Part shown: piece after piece, positions 44,448 through 53,479 of the stretch
Layout: every line of letters starts with the position of its first letter
Numbering within the stretch: position 1 is the first letter of the stretch
Assembly: GCA_009777715.1 (NCBI GenBank)
Contig: WRLH01000010.1
Span: 1 to 64,000 of the forward strand
Reading direction: 5' to 3'
Source: Lachnospiraceae bacterium
Lineage (GTDB): Bacteria > Bacillota > Clostridia > Lachnospirales > Lachnospiraceae
Length of the DNA: 64,000 nucleotides
Made by a program: the position numbers and the translations under genes
The notes under the pieces: model-generated
Told to the model about the DNA's origin: nothing
Seen by the model: only the letters and a program-made list of their open reading frames with translations
Databases searched by the model: none

Positions 44448-45956
44448 TTATTCATCGATATTCAAAAATTCAAATTCAAACTCATCATCATCAGTCAGGA
44501 AATTCTGGGCTTTCCGCGCCGGCGCGGCTTTTTCATTCGCAGGCCGGGCCGGGTTTGATGTTTTTTCATCTAAGATTTTGTTTTCGTTTAATGTTTTTGC
44601 TTCCGGCTGTTTTGCTTCAAGCGGTGCTTTTACTCCGCTTTGTGTGCTTCGCCGTGAGGCTTCCGGCCGTTCGCGTTCGGGACGCTTTTCTCTATTATCC
44701 CTTTCGGCCGCCTTTAGCTCGCTATTTTCTTCTGTCCGGCGGGGTTGTTCGGCCCGGTTGGGGCGGGGGCGGGGGTTTTCATTCCCTCTGCGATTCGGAG
44801 GGGCATTCCGGTCAGAAGCTTCTCCTTGCGGACGCTTGGCCTTTTGGTTTCCGGTTGCCGAAGGGCGGGCGGTTGCCAAAGGGCGGGCATCTCCCGGCCG
44901 GGCGGCCTTTTTGCCCGCGCTTCCCCTTGCTCTTTGACCAGCGTCTGAATCCGGATAAAAAATTTCGGCATCTTCATGCAAATCACGGACTTTAAAGATG
45001 AGGACGGTTAAAACTAAGGCCAGCACAATGATAAGGATTGCCAGAATGATAATAATCATTTTTTGCCTGTCGCTTTGATCGCTGTAAAGCCTTTCATTCG
45101 TTTCCGCAACATTGATTAACTCAAGAAATTCTTCAACTTTCCATTGCGTACCCTGCAAACGGTCATAGAGAAAATAATCATAACCGCCAACATCATTTTG
45201 GATATATCTGATTTCAAAATTTAGCTGTCCGGCTGATGGGCTTGTCTCGGTTTCGGCTGCCCCATCATTTCCCTCTTCTTGATAATCCGGTTCGCCGTCA
45301 TAAACTTCTTCCATTTCGATAAAATCGCCCGGCGTTACCATGTCTGAACGGACGAAACCATTAATCTCCTGCCCGTCAATGGTTGCTTTTATTTGATACC
45401 AAGTATTGCCGGAAGAATCACTGGCCTCACCAGTCAGGATTAACGCCGTGCCTCTTTGGATTGATGTAACTTCACCGTGGCTGGTTGACGGGCCGCTGCG
45501 GACGCGGACACTTGACTGGCTGATTGTTGCTTCGCGATGGGGAATCGGGTCGGCTTCTAAAGCAGAACCCTCATTTATATTTCCGCTTACTCTTCCCAAG
45601 TCAGAGCGGATATATCCAAAAGTATCACCCGAAACCCTGACTCTATACCACGTATTATTGTCAGAATCTGTTACTTCGCCTTCAATCGTAAAGGTATCGC
45701 CTCGGTTGACGCTGCCAACAGACGTGCTGTTCCTGCTTGCCTCAGCCCGGATATTGACATTGTCATTTGTGAGGGTAAATTCGGCGGCGTAAGCAGTAAT
45801 TGCCCATGCCCATGCACCTGCCCATAGTCCGGCCATCAGGACGGATAAAATCAGCATTTTCCGAAAAACCTTTAGATTTAAAAGATTTAGCTTTAAAAGC
45901 TTTAGATTTAAAATCTTTAGATTTAAAATCTTTAGATTTTTTTGTTCCTTATTCAT
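44448..45956 (-). CDS. SH3-domain membrane protein with disordered basic tail
   Basis: Protein of 502 residues. It has a leucine/lysine-repeat N-terminus (7-31), a hydrophobic signal or anchor (about 34-57), and two bacterial SH3 domains (about 60-125 and 140-215, each with V-N-I-R or V-R-V-R-S-G-P and G-N/N-N-T-W-Y). A linker, one membrane helix (about 302-325) and a long Arg/Pro/Glu-rich C-terminal region ending in an acidic F-E-F-E-F-L-N-I-D-E complete it. SH3b domains usually bind peptidoglycan, so it may link the wall to the cytoplasm. GAGGAG precedes the ATG. The N-terminal pentapeptide repeat N-L-K-I-L is unusual before a signal sequence. Confidence 0.75.
   Translation of the reverse strand: MNKEQKNLKILNLKILNLKLLKLNLLNLKVFRKMLILSVLMAGLWAGAWAWAITAYAAEFTLTNDNVNIRAEASRNSTSVGSVNRGDTFTIEGEVTDSDNNTWYRVRVSGDTFGYIRSDLGRVSGNINEGSALEADPIPHREATISQSSVRVRSGPSTSHGEVTSIQRGTALILTGEASDSSGNTWYQIKATIDGQEINGFVRSDMVTPGDFIEMEEVYDGEPDYQEEGNDGAAETETSPSAGQLNFEIRYIQNDVGGYDYFLYDRLQGTQWKVEEFLELINVAETNERLYSDQSDRQKMIIIILAILIIVLALVLTVLIFKVRDLHEDAEIFYPDSDAGQRARGSAGKKAARPGDARPLATARPSATGNQKAKRPQGEASDRNAPPNRRGNENPRPRPNRAEQPRRTEENSELKAAERDNREKRPERERPEASRRSTQSGVKAPLEAKQPEAKTLNENKILDEKTSNPARPANEKAAPARKAQNFLTDDDEFEFEFLNIDE
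45870..45939. repeat. 15-bp tandem repeats coding the SH3-protein N-terminus
   Basis: Roughly five units related to TTTAGATTTAAAATC encode N-L-K-I-L/N-L-K-L-L pentapeptides ahead of the hydrophobic signal segment. Units differ by a few bases. The reading frame is maintained. Confidence 0.8.
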
Positions 45957-46002
45957 TACTGTACTCCTCTTAATCTTTTATTTATCTTTTATTTATCTTT
46001 TT

Positions 46003-46455
46003 TTATACTTCGCGGCGGAAACGTTTGTGGCCCTCAGCGTCTTCATTACGTTCGGCTTTGCCAAAACCGCCCTTGATATTTGTGCGGCGGAGATCTTCTT
46101 CATAAGCCTTATGGTACGCGGCTTCGCAATTTTGACAGGCGCGTCCGGAACGGATATTTACTCCGCAGACTTCGCAAACCAAGAATGATTTTGAATCCCT
46201 GGTAATTTCAAAGCGGCCGTCTTTTATCATATTGTTAATCGCTTTGCGCGAGACCCCGGTTGCTTCGGCAATCTGATAAACATTTGCTCCCGGCATTTTT
46301 TCGATAAATTCGCGGGCTTTGCCGTAATCATCGTATTCAAAATTTCCGCATTCTTCGCATTTGAATTGGCCCAATCCTTTAAAAACTACGACTCCTTCAC
46401 ATAAAGAGCAAGTGACTGGGCGGTTGAGTTCTTGCATACCAACTAATCTTTTCAT
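46003..46455 (-). CDS. Zinc-ribbon and helix-turn-helix regulatory protein
   Basis: Protein of 150 residues with an N-terminal four-Cys ribbon (C-S-L-C at about 16 and C-E-E-C at about 33), a central HTH (about 58-82: V-Y-Q-I-A-E-A-T-G-V-S-R-K-A-I-N-N-M-I) and a second ribbon (C-E-V-C at about 93 and C-Q-N-C at about 107). It resembles the TIGR03826/YvyF group of flagellar-operon regulators in layout, though no flagellar genes are near. GGAGTAGGAT precedes the ATG. It follows purD by 65 nt on the same strand and may be cotranscribed. Function uncertain. Confidence 0.7.
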   Translation of the reverse strand: MKRLVGMQELNRPVTCSLCEGVVVFKGLGQFKCEECGNFEYDDYGKAREFIEKMPGANVYQIAEATGVSRKAINNMIKDGRFEITRDSKSFLVCEVCGVNIRSGRACQNCEAAYHKAYEEDLRRTNIKGGFGKAERNEDAEGHKRFRREV

Positions 46456-46481
46456 ATCCTACTCCAATGCTTATGAAACCA

Positions 46482-46520
46482 CTAGGCTTCATTCCTAGGC
46501 TTCATTCCTAGGCTTCATTC
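46482..46520. repeat. Three 13-bp tandem repeats directly after purD
   Basis: CTAGGCTTCATTC occurs three times head to tail, starting at the base after the purD stop codon. The last purD codons (GAAGCATAG on the coding strand) resemble the unit (GAAGCCTAG), so the array seems to have grown from the gene end. Confidence 0.92.
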
Positions 46521-47792
46521 CTATGCTTCAACTGACTTTCCGATATCACTGCGGTAGTATTTGTTGTCAAAATGTACCCACTCTGCTGCTTGGTACGCTT
46601 TCTCGCGGGCTTTTCCTAAGTTTTCGCCAAGGGCAGTAACCCCAAGGACACGGCCGCCATTTGTGACGATTGTGTCATTTTGGCCGAAACTTGTTCCGGA
46701 ATGAAAGCAAAAATAGTCTTTTTTCCCCGTAAAGCTGTCTAGCCCGCTAATCGGCAGGCCTTTTTCATATTGCAAAGGATAACCTAAAGACGCAAGCACG
46801 ACACAGACAGCGGAATCATCACTAAACTCTAACTCGATTTCGGCAAGCCGCCCGTCAATGCAAGCTTCCAAAACAGTCACCAAATCATTCTTTAGGCGCG
46901 GCAAAACTACTTGCGTTTCCGGGTCGCCGAAGCGGGCATTATATTCCAAAACCCGCGGGCCGTCCTTTGTCAGCATGAGGCCAAAAAAGATGATGCCTTT
47001 AAATTCCCGGCCTTCTTTTCTCATTGCGTCAACTGTTGCTTGGTAAATATATTTCCGGCAAAACTCATCTACTTCATCAGTATAAAAGGGGCTGGGCGAA
47101 AAAGTACCCATTCCTCCAGTATTTAGGCCGGTATCTCCATCACCTATCCGCTTGTGGTCTTGGGCCGATGACATTAACTTGATTGATTTCCCATCAACAA
47201 AGGCTAATACCGATACCTCGCGTCCGGTCATGTACTCTTCAATCACCAGCCGATTCCCCGAAGCCCCGAATTGCTTTTCTTCCATAATTGCTTTAACGCC
47301 GTCATTGGCCGCGGTTATGTCATTGCAAATCAGGACCCCTTTCCCAAGGGCAAGGCCGTCAGCCTTAAGCACCACCGGGAAGTCAACTTTTTTCAAATGT
47401 TCATAGGCGTTTTGGGGATTGTCAAAAACCTCATAAGCAGCCGTTGGAATATGGTATTTTTTCATTAGGTCTTTGGCAAAAGCTTTGCTTCCCTCTAAGA
47501 TGGCCGCCGCTTTGCTGGGGCCAAAAACGCGGAAGCCGGCTTCTAAAAGGACATCACTTAAGCCGCCAGCCAATGGGTCATCCGGGCCAATGATAATCAT
47601 ATCGGGGGATAAATCGAAGGCAATTTCGGTAATCCTATTAAAATCCATGACATCAGCCGGAAAACACAGGGCCAGCTTGGCAATACCAGCATTTCCCGGT
47701 ACGCAAAAGACCCTTTCAACCGTAGGGCTTTTAATTAATGCGGTAATAATCGAATGTTCACGGCCGCCGCCGCCAATTACCAGTATCTTCAT
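46521..47792 (-). CDS. purD: Phosphoribosylamine-glycine ligase
   Basis: GAR synthetase of 423 residues, step two of purine synthesis, joining glycine to phosphoribosylamine with ATP. It starts [13 protein letters not shown], the family N-terminus, with an ATP-grasp fold (L-K-A-D-G-L-A-L-G-K-G-V about 140, E-E-Y-M-T-G-R-E about 185, N-T-G-G-M-G-T near 225, E-Y-N-A-R-F-G-D-P-E-T near 290). The ATG at 47792 overlaps the purN stop (ATGA) and has AGAGG upstream; a longer in-frame extension to 47843 is rejected. It is the last pur gene of the purE-M-N-D run. Confidence 0.95.
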   Translation of the reverse strand: MKILVIGGGGREHSIITALIKSPTVERVFCVPGNAGIAKLALCFPADVMDFNRITEIAFDLSPDMIIIGPDDPLAGGLSDVLLEAGFRVFGPSKAAAILEGSKAFAKDLMKKYHIPTAAYEVFDNPQNAYEHLKKVDFPVVLKADGLALGKGVLICNDITAANDGVKAIMEEKQFGASGNRLVIEEYMTGREVSVLAFVDGKSIKLMSSAQDHKRIGDGDTGLNTGGMGTFSPSPFYTDEVDEFCRKYIYQATVDAMRKEGREFKGIIFFGLMLTKDGPRVLEYNARFGDPETQVVLPRLKNDLVTVLEACIDGRLAEIELEFSDDSAVCVVLASLGYPLQYEKGLPISGLDSFTGKKDYFCFHSGTSFGQNDTIVTNGGRVLGVTALGENLGKAREKAYQAAEWVHFDNKYYRSDIGKSVEA

Positions 47793-48391
47793 GAAATGCC
47801 TCTGTTTGCTATCAAATCTATTGCTTGCGGCAAAATAACCCATTCCGCTTGTTCCATTACTCTTTTTTGGAGCAGCTCCGGCGTATCACCAGCCAGGACT
47901 TCTACTGCTTTTTGCAGTAAAATTGGCCCGGTGTCCATTCCCTCATCAACAAAGTGGACGGTCGCCCCGGTGATTTTAACCCCTCTTTCAAGGGCTTTTT
48001 CATGGACTTTTATCCCATAATAACCCACTCCGCAAAAAGATGGAATTAATGCCGGATGGATGTTTATAATTCTCCCGGCGTATTTTGCCAAAACATTTTC
48101 CGGAATCCTCACCAAAAAACCGCTCGTCACAATCAAATCCGGATTCATTTCGACTATCTGCTCGCATAGACGCTGGTGAAATTCTTCGCGGCTCTCAAAA
48201 TCCTTTGGTGAAACTATAGCCGCCGGAAGATGGTGGTTTCTTGCTCTTTCCAAGGCATAAGCGTTCCTGTTATTTGAAATAACACCTGTTATTTTACAGT
48301 TCCTGACCGTGCCATTATTAATGCCGTCAATAATTGCTTGCAGATTTGTGCCGCCGCCTGAGACCAGGACCACTATCTTCATAGGAGGCAT
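47789..48391 (-). CDS. purN: Phosphoribosylglycinamide formyltransferase
   Basis: GAR transformylase of 200 residues, step three of purine synthesis, using 10-formyl-tetrahydrofolate. Family motifs are [11 protein letters not shown] (10-20), I-S-N-N-R-N-A-Y-A (about 39), and the catalytic region [13 protein letters not shown] (Asn/His), with [10 protein letters not shown] at about 148. AAAGGAG lies 6 nt before the chosen ATG at 48391, which overlaps purM by 13 nt; an ATG 9 nt later is less likely. Ends in a 4-nt overlap with purD. Confidence 0.95.
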   Translation of the reverse strand: MPPMKIVVLVSGGGTNLQAIIDGINNGTVRNCKITGVISNNRNAYALERARNHHLPAAIVSPKDFESREEFHQRLCEQIVEMNPDLIVTSGFLVRIPENVLAKYAGRIINIHPALIPSFCGVGYYGIKVHEKALERGVKITGATVHFVDEGMDTGPILLQKAVEVLAGDTPELLQKRVMEQAEWVILPQAIDLIANRGIS

Positions 48392-49416
48392 AACTGCTCC
48401 TTTGACCCAGCGTCACAGGGGCAAATTTCCCCAACAACATAAGCTTTTTCACCAGCTTTTTCGAGGGCAGCCAACGTTTTTCCTGCTTCTTCTTTATCAA
48501 CAACAAGAACCATTCCAAGGCCCATATTGTATGTATTATACATCACCTTTTCCGCAATGTGTCCTGTTTCCATAATCAGTTTAAAGATTGGCGGGAGCGG
48601 ATAGCTGTCTTTCTTAAGCTTTGCTCCCATTCCCGGCGGCAGCATCCGGGGAATGTTTTCATAAAAGCCGCCCCCGGTAATATGGCTTATGCCTTTAATA
48701 GTGACACCGCTGTCAGTAATGCTCTTAAGTGCCTTGACATAAATCTTTGTTGGTTCGATTAATGCTTCGCCAAGTGTTTTGCCCAGGCAGTCATAATAAG
48801 TATTAAGGCTTTCGGCGGTCATCTTAAAAATTTTGCGGATCAAAGAAAACCCATTGCTGTGGACTCCCGATGAAGCAATGCCGATGATGACATCGCCGGG
48901 CAAAGCATTTGCCCCGGTGATTAGATTTCTTTCGTCAACAACACCAACCGCAAACCCGGCAAGGTCATACTCTTCTTCCGGCATCATATCGGGATGTTCG
49001 GCCGTTTCGCCGCCAATTAAAGCCGCCCCTGCCATCTTGCAGCCTAGGGCAACGCCTTTTACAATCGCGGCGATTTTTTCCGGATAATTGCGTCCGCAAG
49101 CGATATAGTCAAGGAAAAACAAAGGCTCGCCGCCAGAACAGATGATATCGTTTACACACATCGCCACGCAGTCTATGCCAACCGTATCGTGCTTATCAAG
49201 GATAAAAGCAAGCTTTAGCTTCGTCCCGACCCCGTCAGTACCGGAAACAAGGACCGGGTTTTCCATTTCGCGAATGGCTTTTAAGGAAAATGCTCCCGAA
49301 AAGCCGCCGAAACCTAACAGGACCTCGGGGCGGAGGGTGCTTTTGACATAATCCTTCATTAACTCGACTGACTTGTATCCGGCTTCAATATCCACTCCGG
49401 CAGTTTTGTAGTCCAT
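48379..49416 (-). CDS. purM: Phosphoribosylformylglycinamidine cyclo-ligase (AIR synthetase)
   Basis: AIR synthetase of 345 residues, step five of purine synthesis, cyclising FGAM with ATP. It starts [13 protein letters not shown], then G-F-G-G-F-S-G-A-F (about 36), [10 protein letters not shown] (57-66), the conserved M-C-V-N-D-I (86-91), G-G-E-T-A-E-H-P (134-141) and [10 protein letters not shown] (about 243). Length is normal. It overlaps purN by 13 nt and follows purE by 17 nt, so the four genes probably form one transcript. Confidence 0.96.
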   Translation of the reverse strand: MDYKTAGVDIEAGYKSVELMKDYVKSTLRPEVLLGFGGFSGAFSLKAIREMENPVLVSGTDGVGTKLKLAFILDKHDTVGIDCVAMCVNDIICSGGEPLFFLDYIACGRNYPEKIAAIVKGVALGCKMAGAALIGGETAEHPDMMPEEEYDLAGFAVGVVDERNLITGANALPGDVIIGIASSGVHSNGFSLIRKIFKMTAESLNTYYDCLGKTLGEALIEPTKIYVKALKSITDSGVTIKGISHITGGGFYENIPRMLPPGMGAKLKKDSYPLPPIFKLIMETGHIAEKVMYNTYNMGLGMVLVVDKEEAGKTLAALEKAGEKAYVVGEICPCDAGSKEQLCLL

Positions 49417-49433
49417 TAAGATTTGACTCCTAT

Positions 49434-49931
49434 TTAATAATTTTTGTAACCGACCTCATTAAGGCGGTCGTCTTTTTGGGCAACAGCGTCACGCATATTA
49501 TTCTTGTATGCGACCAGCTTCGCAAATAATTCCTCATCGGCAACCGCAAGAATCTGGGCCGCCAGAATCGCGGCATTAAGGCCGCCGTTAATCGCAACCG
49601 TGGCCACCGGAATGCCGGGCGGCATTTGGACGATTGAATGTAAGGCATCTGTTCCGCCTAGGCTGTTTGACATCGGAATGCCGATAACCGGCATTGATGA
49701 AAGGGCGGCCGATACGCCGGGCAAGTGGGCCGACATTCCGGCTCCGGCGATGATGACTTTTGTTCCGTTCGTTTTTGAGTTTTCAAAATATGTAAATAAT
49801 TTCTGCGGGTCACGATGTGCGGAAATTATGTTGATATTAAATTCAATTCCCATCTCCGTTAAAAAATCAGCGGCTTTCGCCATTACGCCCATGTCTGAGT
49901 CACTCCCCATCAGGATGCCTACTTTTGCCAT
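49434..49931 (-). CDS. purE: N5-carboxyaminoimidazole ribonucleotide mutase
   Basis: PurE of 165 residues, moving the carboxylate on CAIR in purine synthesis. It starts [13 protein letters not shown], then S-A-H-R-D-P (37-42, catalytic H39) and [12 protein letters not shown]. The A-H-L-P-G motif favours the class I mutase rather than the class II carboxylase. The start at 49931 has GGAGG 8 nt upstream; an upstream ATG in the same frame overlaps that site. It is the first gene of the pur operon. No purK is seen in the window. Confidence 0.95.
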   Translation of the reverse strand: MAKVGILMGSDSDMGVMAKAADFLTEMGIEFNINIISAHRDPQKLFTYFENSKTNGTKVIIAGAGMSAHLPGVSAALSSMPVIGIPMSNSLGGTDALHSIVQMPPGIPVATVAINGGLNAAILAAQILAVADEELFAKLVAYKNNMRDAVAQKDDRLNEVGYKNY

Positions 49932-49969
49932 TCTTGTTTCCTCCATTATTTTCGTCACTTCGTAATCAT

Positions 49970-50124
49970 GTCATTGCGTCATGTCATTGCTTTAATCACG
50001 TCATTGCTTTAATCACGTCATTGCGGGCTAGACCCGCAATCTCATACTCATACTATACCCCCCTGCATTTCACAAGCGGAGCTTGTGAAACTGCTTAAAT
50101 AAAAATGGAAATTTTAATTTCCAT
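49970..50124. repeat. Cluster of short repeats and palindromes upstream of purE
   Basis: GTCATTGC occurs four times (49970, 49983, 50000, 50017). The last copy leads into the palindrome ATTGCGGG-CTAGA-CCCGCAAT (50020-50040). Two more hairpins follow: TTTCACAAGC-GGA-GCTTGTGAAA (50068-50090) and ATGGAAAT-TTTA-ATTTCCAT (50105-50124). No purine riboswitch core is recognisable. They lie between the M29 peptidase stop and purE and may act as terminator and/or leader structures. Confidence 0.75.
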
Positions 50125-50189
50125 ACTATACCTAGTATGATACCTCTTTTATTTTACTAGATATTTCTCCCCATGGCAAGGCTTTTAGG

Positions 50190-52241
50190 CTAAAGGCAAT
50201 CAAACGCCTTATTTAACTCCTCGCAGCCGGGCAAAACGAATTTACCGCCGGAAAAAATCGGCAGTTCCGCCCCGGATTTCGTCAAGGCAATTATTGCACC
50301 AAGCTCATCATAAGGAATGGTGATATCGGTGTGGCAATTAAAATACGCCTTGCTTTTATCCGCTTTCCGGTTAAGCGATATTTCATTATCGCGGGCAACG
50401 ATTTCTTTTCCATCGGGATTAAAAACCGCCACATCTTCAGCTTTTGCATAACAAGTATCACCAAAAGCAAAATGCGGGCCGGTTTTTTCGGCAATTAAAA
50501 TAGGAAAGCGGTCGGCAATGCCATATTTTTTGCCGACCATATAAGCGGTGGTATTTGTCCCAATCGCAAACTCGCTAACCGGAAGGCTGTCATGGTGAAA
50601 AAGAATATTTTCCTTGATAAATTTGCGGTTTTCTTCTTCCTTGGGGAAATTGGCGCAGCGATAATCAGTAACCATCCCATCGTTTAGGTTTAGCGTTAAA
50701 TCTTTGAATTCGACTTCATTAAGGAAAACGCTGGTCACGTGCAAAATCCCGGTGCTTCCCTTAAGCTTGGGCGAAGTAAATACCTCGCCGACCGGAATGT
50801 TAACATCGGCAACACAGTTTTCAAAGTTGGTTTGGCTGGCAGGGTCAATTAGCTCATTCATGGCGATTAAAAGGTTAGTTTTGTTGGCACCGCGCCCGGT
50901 AATCTTCACAAATTCCGCTTGGTCAAGCGCATCGATGATGATTTGCTGGACATCACGGTAAAGATTGTAATCGAGGGTATTAAGGGCAATCGTCTCATCA
51001 AAAATCTCATTAAAACGCGGGCCGATTTCCGGAGCCGGGAAAGCAATAATTGTATAACTTATTTCTTCTGAGGGCAGATAACGGTTGGAAATCTCCCCTG
51101 CCGCATTAACATACTGGGAAACCAGTTTTTGCTGGGAGTCCGAAAAACTTAATGCCTCATCTTTATAAGCTAACGAAAAAGCCGGCTCGCCAAAAGTCTC
51201 CATCCGGGCTGGCCCGGCATAAACCTTTGCTTCCGCTTCAATGGTGCGGTATGCTTTTTCTAAGGCTAAAAGACGGCGGTCACTTAAGTCCTGGTCAAGC
51301 ACCAACGCGCTGTCGTCTTTATGGTCAAATTCGTACTGCTTGTTTGCATATGCACCAAGGAAACCCAGCCGATATGCGCTTCGTCCCTCAAGAATCGTTA
51401 AGCTGGTGCGGAAAAAGGCTGGCTCTAAACCCATTTCCGCGAAATTTTCTACTGCCTTGCGAATCATTCGCTCAAACCCAAGCCGATAATGAATCGCCGT
51501 GACTTTTTTCTTTTTGATGTCCTTGCCGTTGATTTTAAAGCCGATCCGGTAACCCTCCGTAAAAGTATCAGCCATCAGCTTTATTTTGTCATCTGGCAAA
51601 GAATTAAGGTGCCTTGCAACCGCAAATTCATTTTCTGTGACATATTCGCCAAAATGATATAAATAGCGTAAATCTGTTAAGTCGCTGTCCATAATAATGC
51701 GGGCCGCAAAATCATTTTGGGGGGAAATCTGGTTGGTTAATCTTTCGATGGTGGCTGCTTCTAAGTTTTCAAAAAAGTAGTTTTTGATGATTGCCATAAT
51801 ATCTTGGTAGTCCGGGGAGCAAGCTTCTGTACCAAAGAAAGCATCATAAATTTCGGTAAAAAGCCTAAGCCTGATTAGCATTAAATCAAGGCGTTTTTCA
51901 TGGGCGTACATAATTAAGCTGCGAAACTCCGCCGCAAGAAAGGTTAATACTTTGCCAAAATCGCTGCCAAAACATTTGACGGAAAAAGCCGGATTCGCGT
52001 AACTAGTTCCGTAGTTTTCGGGCAGAATATCGGCAAAAAGGGCTTCATTCCGTTTGGCTAGCTCCGTTATGTCCGCGTCATAAATTTCCCCGCTTAAAAT
52101 AAAATCATATTGGCTAAGGACAGCCTTAAGGAAATAGGCGGTCCGCTTAAAATAATCACCGTAAGGCCCTGCTAAAGCTTTTTCATTTTCTATCGTGGTG
52201 ATTTTTTGCCTGATGGTGTCAAAGCAATCGTTGTTTGTCAT
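50190..52241 (-). CDS. M29-family aminopeptidase with long N-terminal extension
   Basis: Metallopeptidase of 683 residues. The C-terminal half carries M29 (AmpS/PepS/AmpT) features: N-I-P-V-G-E-V-F-T-S-P (metal-ligand Glu), G-T-N, E-K-T-G-P-H-F-A-F-G-D and C-H-T-D-I (His/Asp ligands), so it should be a dinuclear-metal cytoplasmic aminopeptidase. Classical family members have about 400 residues; here about 280 extra N-terminal residues, mostly helical, precede the catalytic part. The ATG at 52241 overlaps the stop of the upstream gene (ATGA) and has AAGGAGG close by; a longer frame to 52289 is rejected. Confidence 0.82.
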   Translation of the reverse strand: MTNNDCFDTIRQKITTIENEKALAGPYGDYFKRTAYFLKAVLSQYDFILSGEIYDADITELAKRNEALFADILPENYGTSYANPAFSVKCFGSDFGKVLTFLAAEFRSLIMYAHEKRLDLMLIRLRLFTEIYDAFFGTEACSPDYQDIMAIIKNYFFENLEAATIERLTNQISPQNDFAARIIMDSDLTDLRYLYHFGEYVTENEFAVARHLNSLPDDKIKLMADTFTEGYRIGFKINGKDIKKKKVTAIHYRLGFERMIRKAVENFAEMGLEPAFFRTSLTILEGRSAYRLGFLGAYANKQYEFDHKDDSALVLDQDLSDRRLLALEKAYRTIEAEAKVYAGPARMETFGEPAFSLAYKDEALSFSDSQQKLVSQYVNAAGEISNRYLPSEEISYTIIAFPAPEIGPRFNEIFDETIALNTLDYNLYRDVQQIIIDALDQAEFVKITGRGANKTNLLIAMNELIDPASQTNFENCVADVNIPVGEVFTSPKLKGSTGILHVTSVFLNEVEFKDLTLNLNDGMVTDYRCANFPKEEENRKFIKENILFHHDSLPVSEFAIGTNTTAYMVGKKYGIADRFPILIAEKTGPHFAFGDTCYAKAEDVAVFNPDGKEIVARDNEISLNRKADKSKAYFNCHTDITIPYDELGAIIALTKSGAELPIFSGGKFVLPGCEELNKAFDCL

Positions 52242-52567
52242 ATGCCTCCTTGATATTTCCCTGTTTCCATAATAAATCCAATTATGCAAATGGAAATCAT
52301 GTTTAAAATTAAGCCCAGAACTGGGAAAAAACGAAATTTTTCTTTTTCAAAATAACTGACAAGGCCAAGGACAAGCCCGATGATATTTAAAAGAGCCGCA
52401 ATAAGCATTGCCACCGCATAACGGTCCGGGATCTGCCCGCTTTCCAAATATGATAAATACAGAACAATAACCAGCGTGATTATGGCAATAGCTCCCAAGA
52501 TCGAGGACATAATGCCTTTTAATGCGTTTTCTTTGTTGGTAAAAATATAGCCTTTTTTTCTGCTCAT
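52238..52567 (-). CDS. Small membrane protein, DUF6142-like
   Basis: Protein of 109 residues with three predicted membrane helices (about 20-43, 50-72, 80-103) after a basic N-terminus, R-K-K-G-Y-I-F-T-N-K-E-N-A-L-K-G-I-M-S. The Y-x-F-T-N-K and G-I-M-S-x-I-L-G pattern fits a small Clostridia membrane family I associate with DUF6142; function unknown. It overlaps the M29 gene by 4 nt. It may share a transcript with the 50-residue membrane peptide and pyrE upstream. Confidence 0.7.
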   Translation of the reverse strand: MSRKKGYIFTNKENALKGIMSSILGAIAIITLVIVLYLSYLESGQIPDRYAVAMLIAALLNIIGLVLGLVSYFEKEKFRFFPVLGLILNMISICIIGFIMETGKYQGGI

Positions 52568-52603
52568 AAGTTAGTACCCCTTAATGTAGGATTTTGTGTT
52601 GTC

Positions 52604-52756
52604 CTAGAATAAAATTTTTGATTTCCCGGCCAGTAGTTTTGCCCCGCCGATAATCAAGATGACGCCAGCTGCGATGCCCAAAATAATCGTGACGACGCCA
52701 ATGCTAATCCCGGCCGCGCCTGTTGCATTCATAAGCTTATAAGTTTTTTCTTCCAT
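52604..52756 (-). CDS. 50-residue single-helix membrane peptide
   Basis: Short open frame of 50 codons, M-E-E-K-T-Y-K-L-M-N, then a glycine-rich hydrophobic helix (G-V-V-T-I-I-L-G-I-A-A-G-V-I-L-I-I-G-G, about 20-38) and a basic tail. AAAGGA lies about 8 nt before the ATG. The frame fits snugly between pyrE (2-nt gap) and the DUF6142-like gene. The GxxxG-type spacing suggests helix packing with a membrane partner. No family recognised. Confidence 0.7.
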   Translation of the reverse strand: MEEKTYKLMNATGAAGISIGVVTIILGIAAGVILIIGGAKLLAGKSKILF

Positions 52757-52758
52757 TA

Positions 52759-53454
52759 TCATTCCTTTCTTTCTGAAGCCCCATATTGACTATAGTAGTC
52801 AATCAAGGCGTTGTTAACATTATCATCTATATAGATTGTACCATCAATTGGTTTGTTGTACAAGTGTTTTATTACTTCGTCCATCGTGACGATTGCGCTG
52901 GCCTTAAAACCATATTTTTGGCTTATTTCAGTAAGGGCGGTTTGCCCTAAGGCTGCCCCGCTTCCTTTTTCCATTCGGTTAAGCGAGACAATTAAACCAA
53001 TGACATTGATGTCAGCCTGGCTTTTTAAGATCGGGTAAGTTTCGGCAATCGATTGGCCCGATGTTGTGACATCTTCAATGATGACAACCTTGTCGCCGTC
53101 TTTTAATTTGCTGCCTAAAAGAATGCCTGTCTCGCCATGGTCCTTTACCTCTTTGCGGTTGGCCGAATAGCGGATTTCTTTGCCGTATAACTCACTAATC
53201 GCCATCGCGGTTGCCACCGCAAGGGGGATGCCCTTATAAGCAGGCCCAAAAAGGACGTCAAAATCAAGGCCAAAGCTTTCGTTTATTGCCCTGGCATAAT
53301 ATGCGCCAAGACGGCGGAGCTGGCTTCCGGTTAAGTATGCCCCGGCATTCATAAAGAAAGGGGACTTCCGCCCGCTCTTTAGGGTGAAAGCGCCGAATTT
53401 TAGGACTTGGCTTTCAATCATGAAATTGATAAATTCTTGTTTGTAGGTTTTCAT
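52759..53454 (-). CDS. pyrE: Orotate phosphoribosyltransferase
   Basis: OPRTase of 231 residues, adding phosphoribose from PRPP to orotate in UMP synthesis. The PRPP-binding motif V-V-I-I-E-D-V-T-T-S-G-Q-S (about 122-134) is intact, with the catalytic loop Lys in G-P-A-Y-K-G-I-P-L-A near 71-80 and F-M-N-A-G at 34-38. Length and start are normal for the Gram-positive type. pyrF lies about 0.8 kb upstream, separated by the retropepsin-like pair. Confidence 0.95.
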   Translation of the reverse strand: MKTYKQEFINFMIESQVLKFGAFTLKSGRKSPFFMNAGAYLTGSQLRRLGAYYARAINESFGLDFDVLFGPAYKGIPLAVATAMAISELYGKEIRYSANRKEVKDHGETGILLGSKLKDGDKVVIIEDVTTSGQSIAETYPILKSQADINVIGLIVSLNRMEKGSGAALGQTALTEISQKYGFKASAIVTMDEVIKHLYNKPIDGTIYIDDNVNNALIDYYSQYGASERKE

Positions 53455-53479
53455 TTTGCCCTCGGTTTAGATTAAAGAA

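Noticed and set aside
49959..50189. Purine riboswitch upstream of purE
   Set aside because: No three-way-junction core is recognisable; only hairpins and repeats are present.
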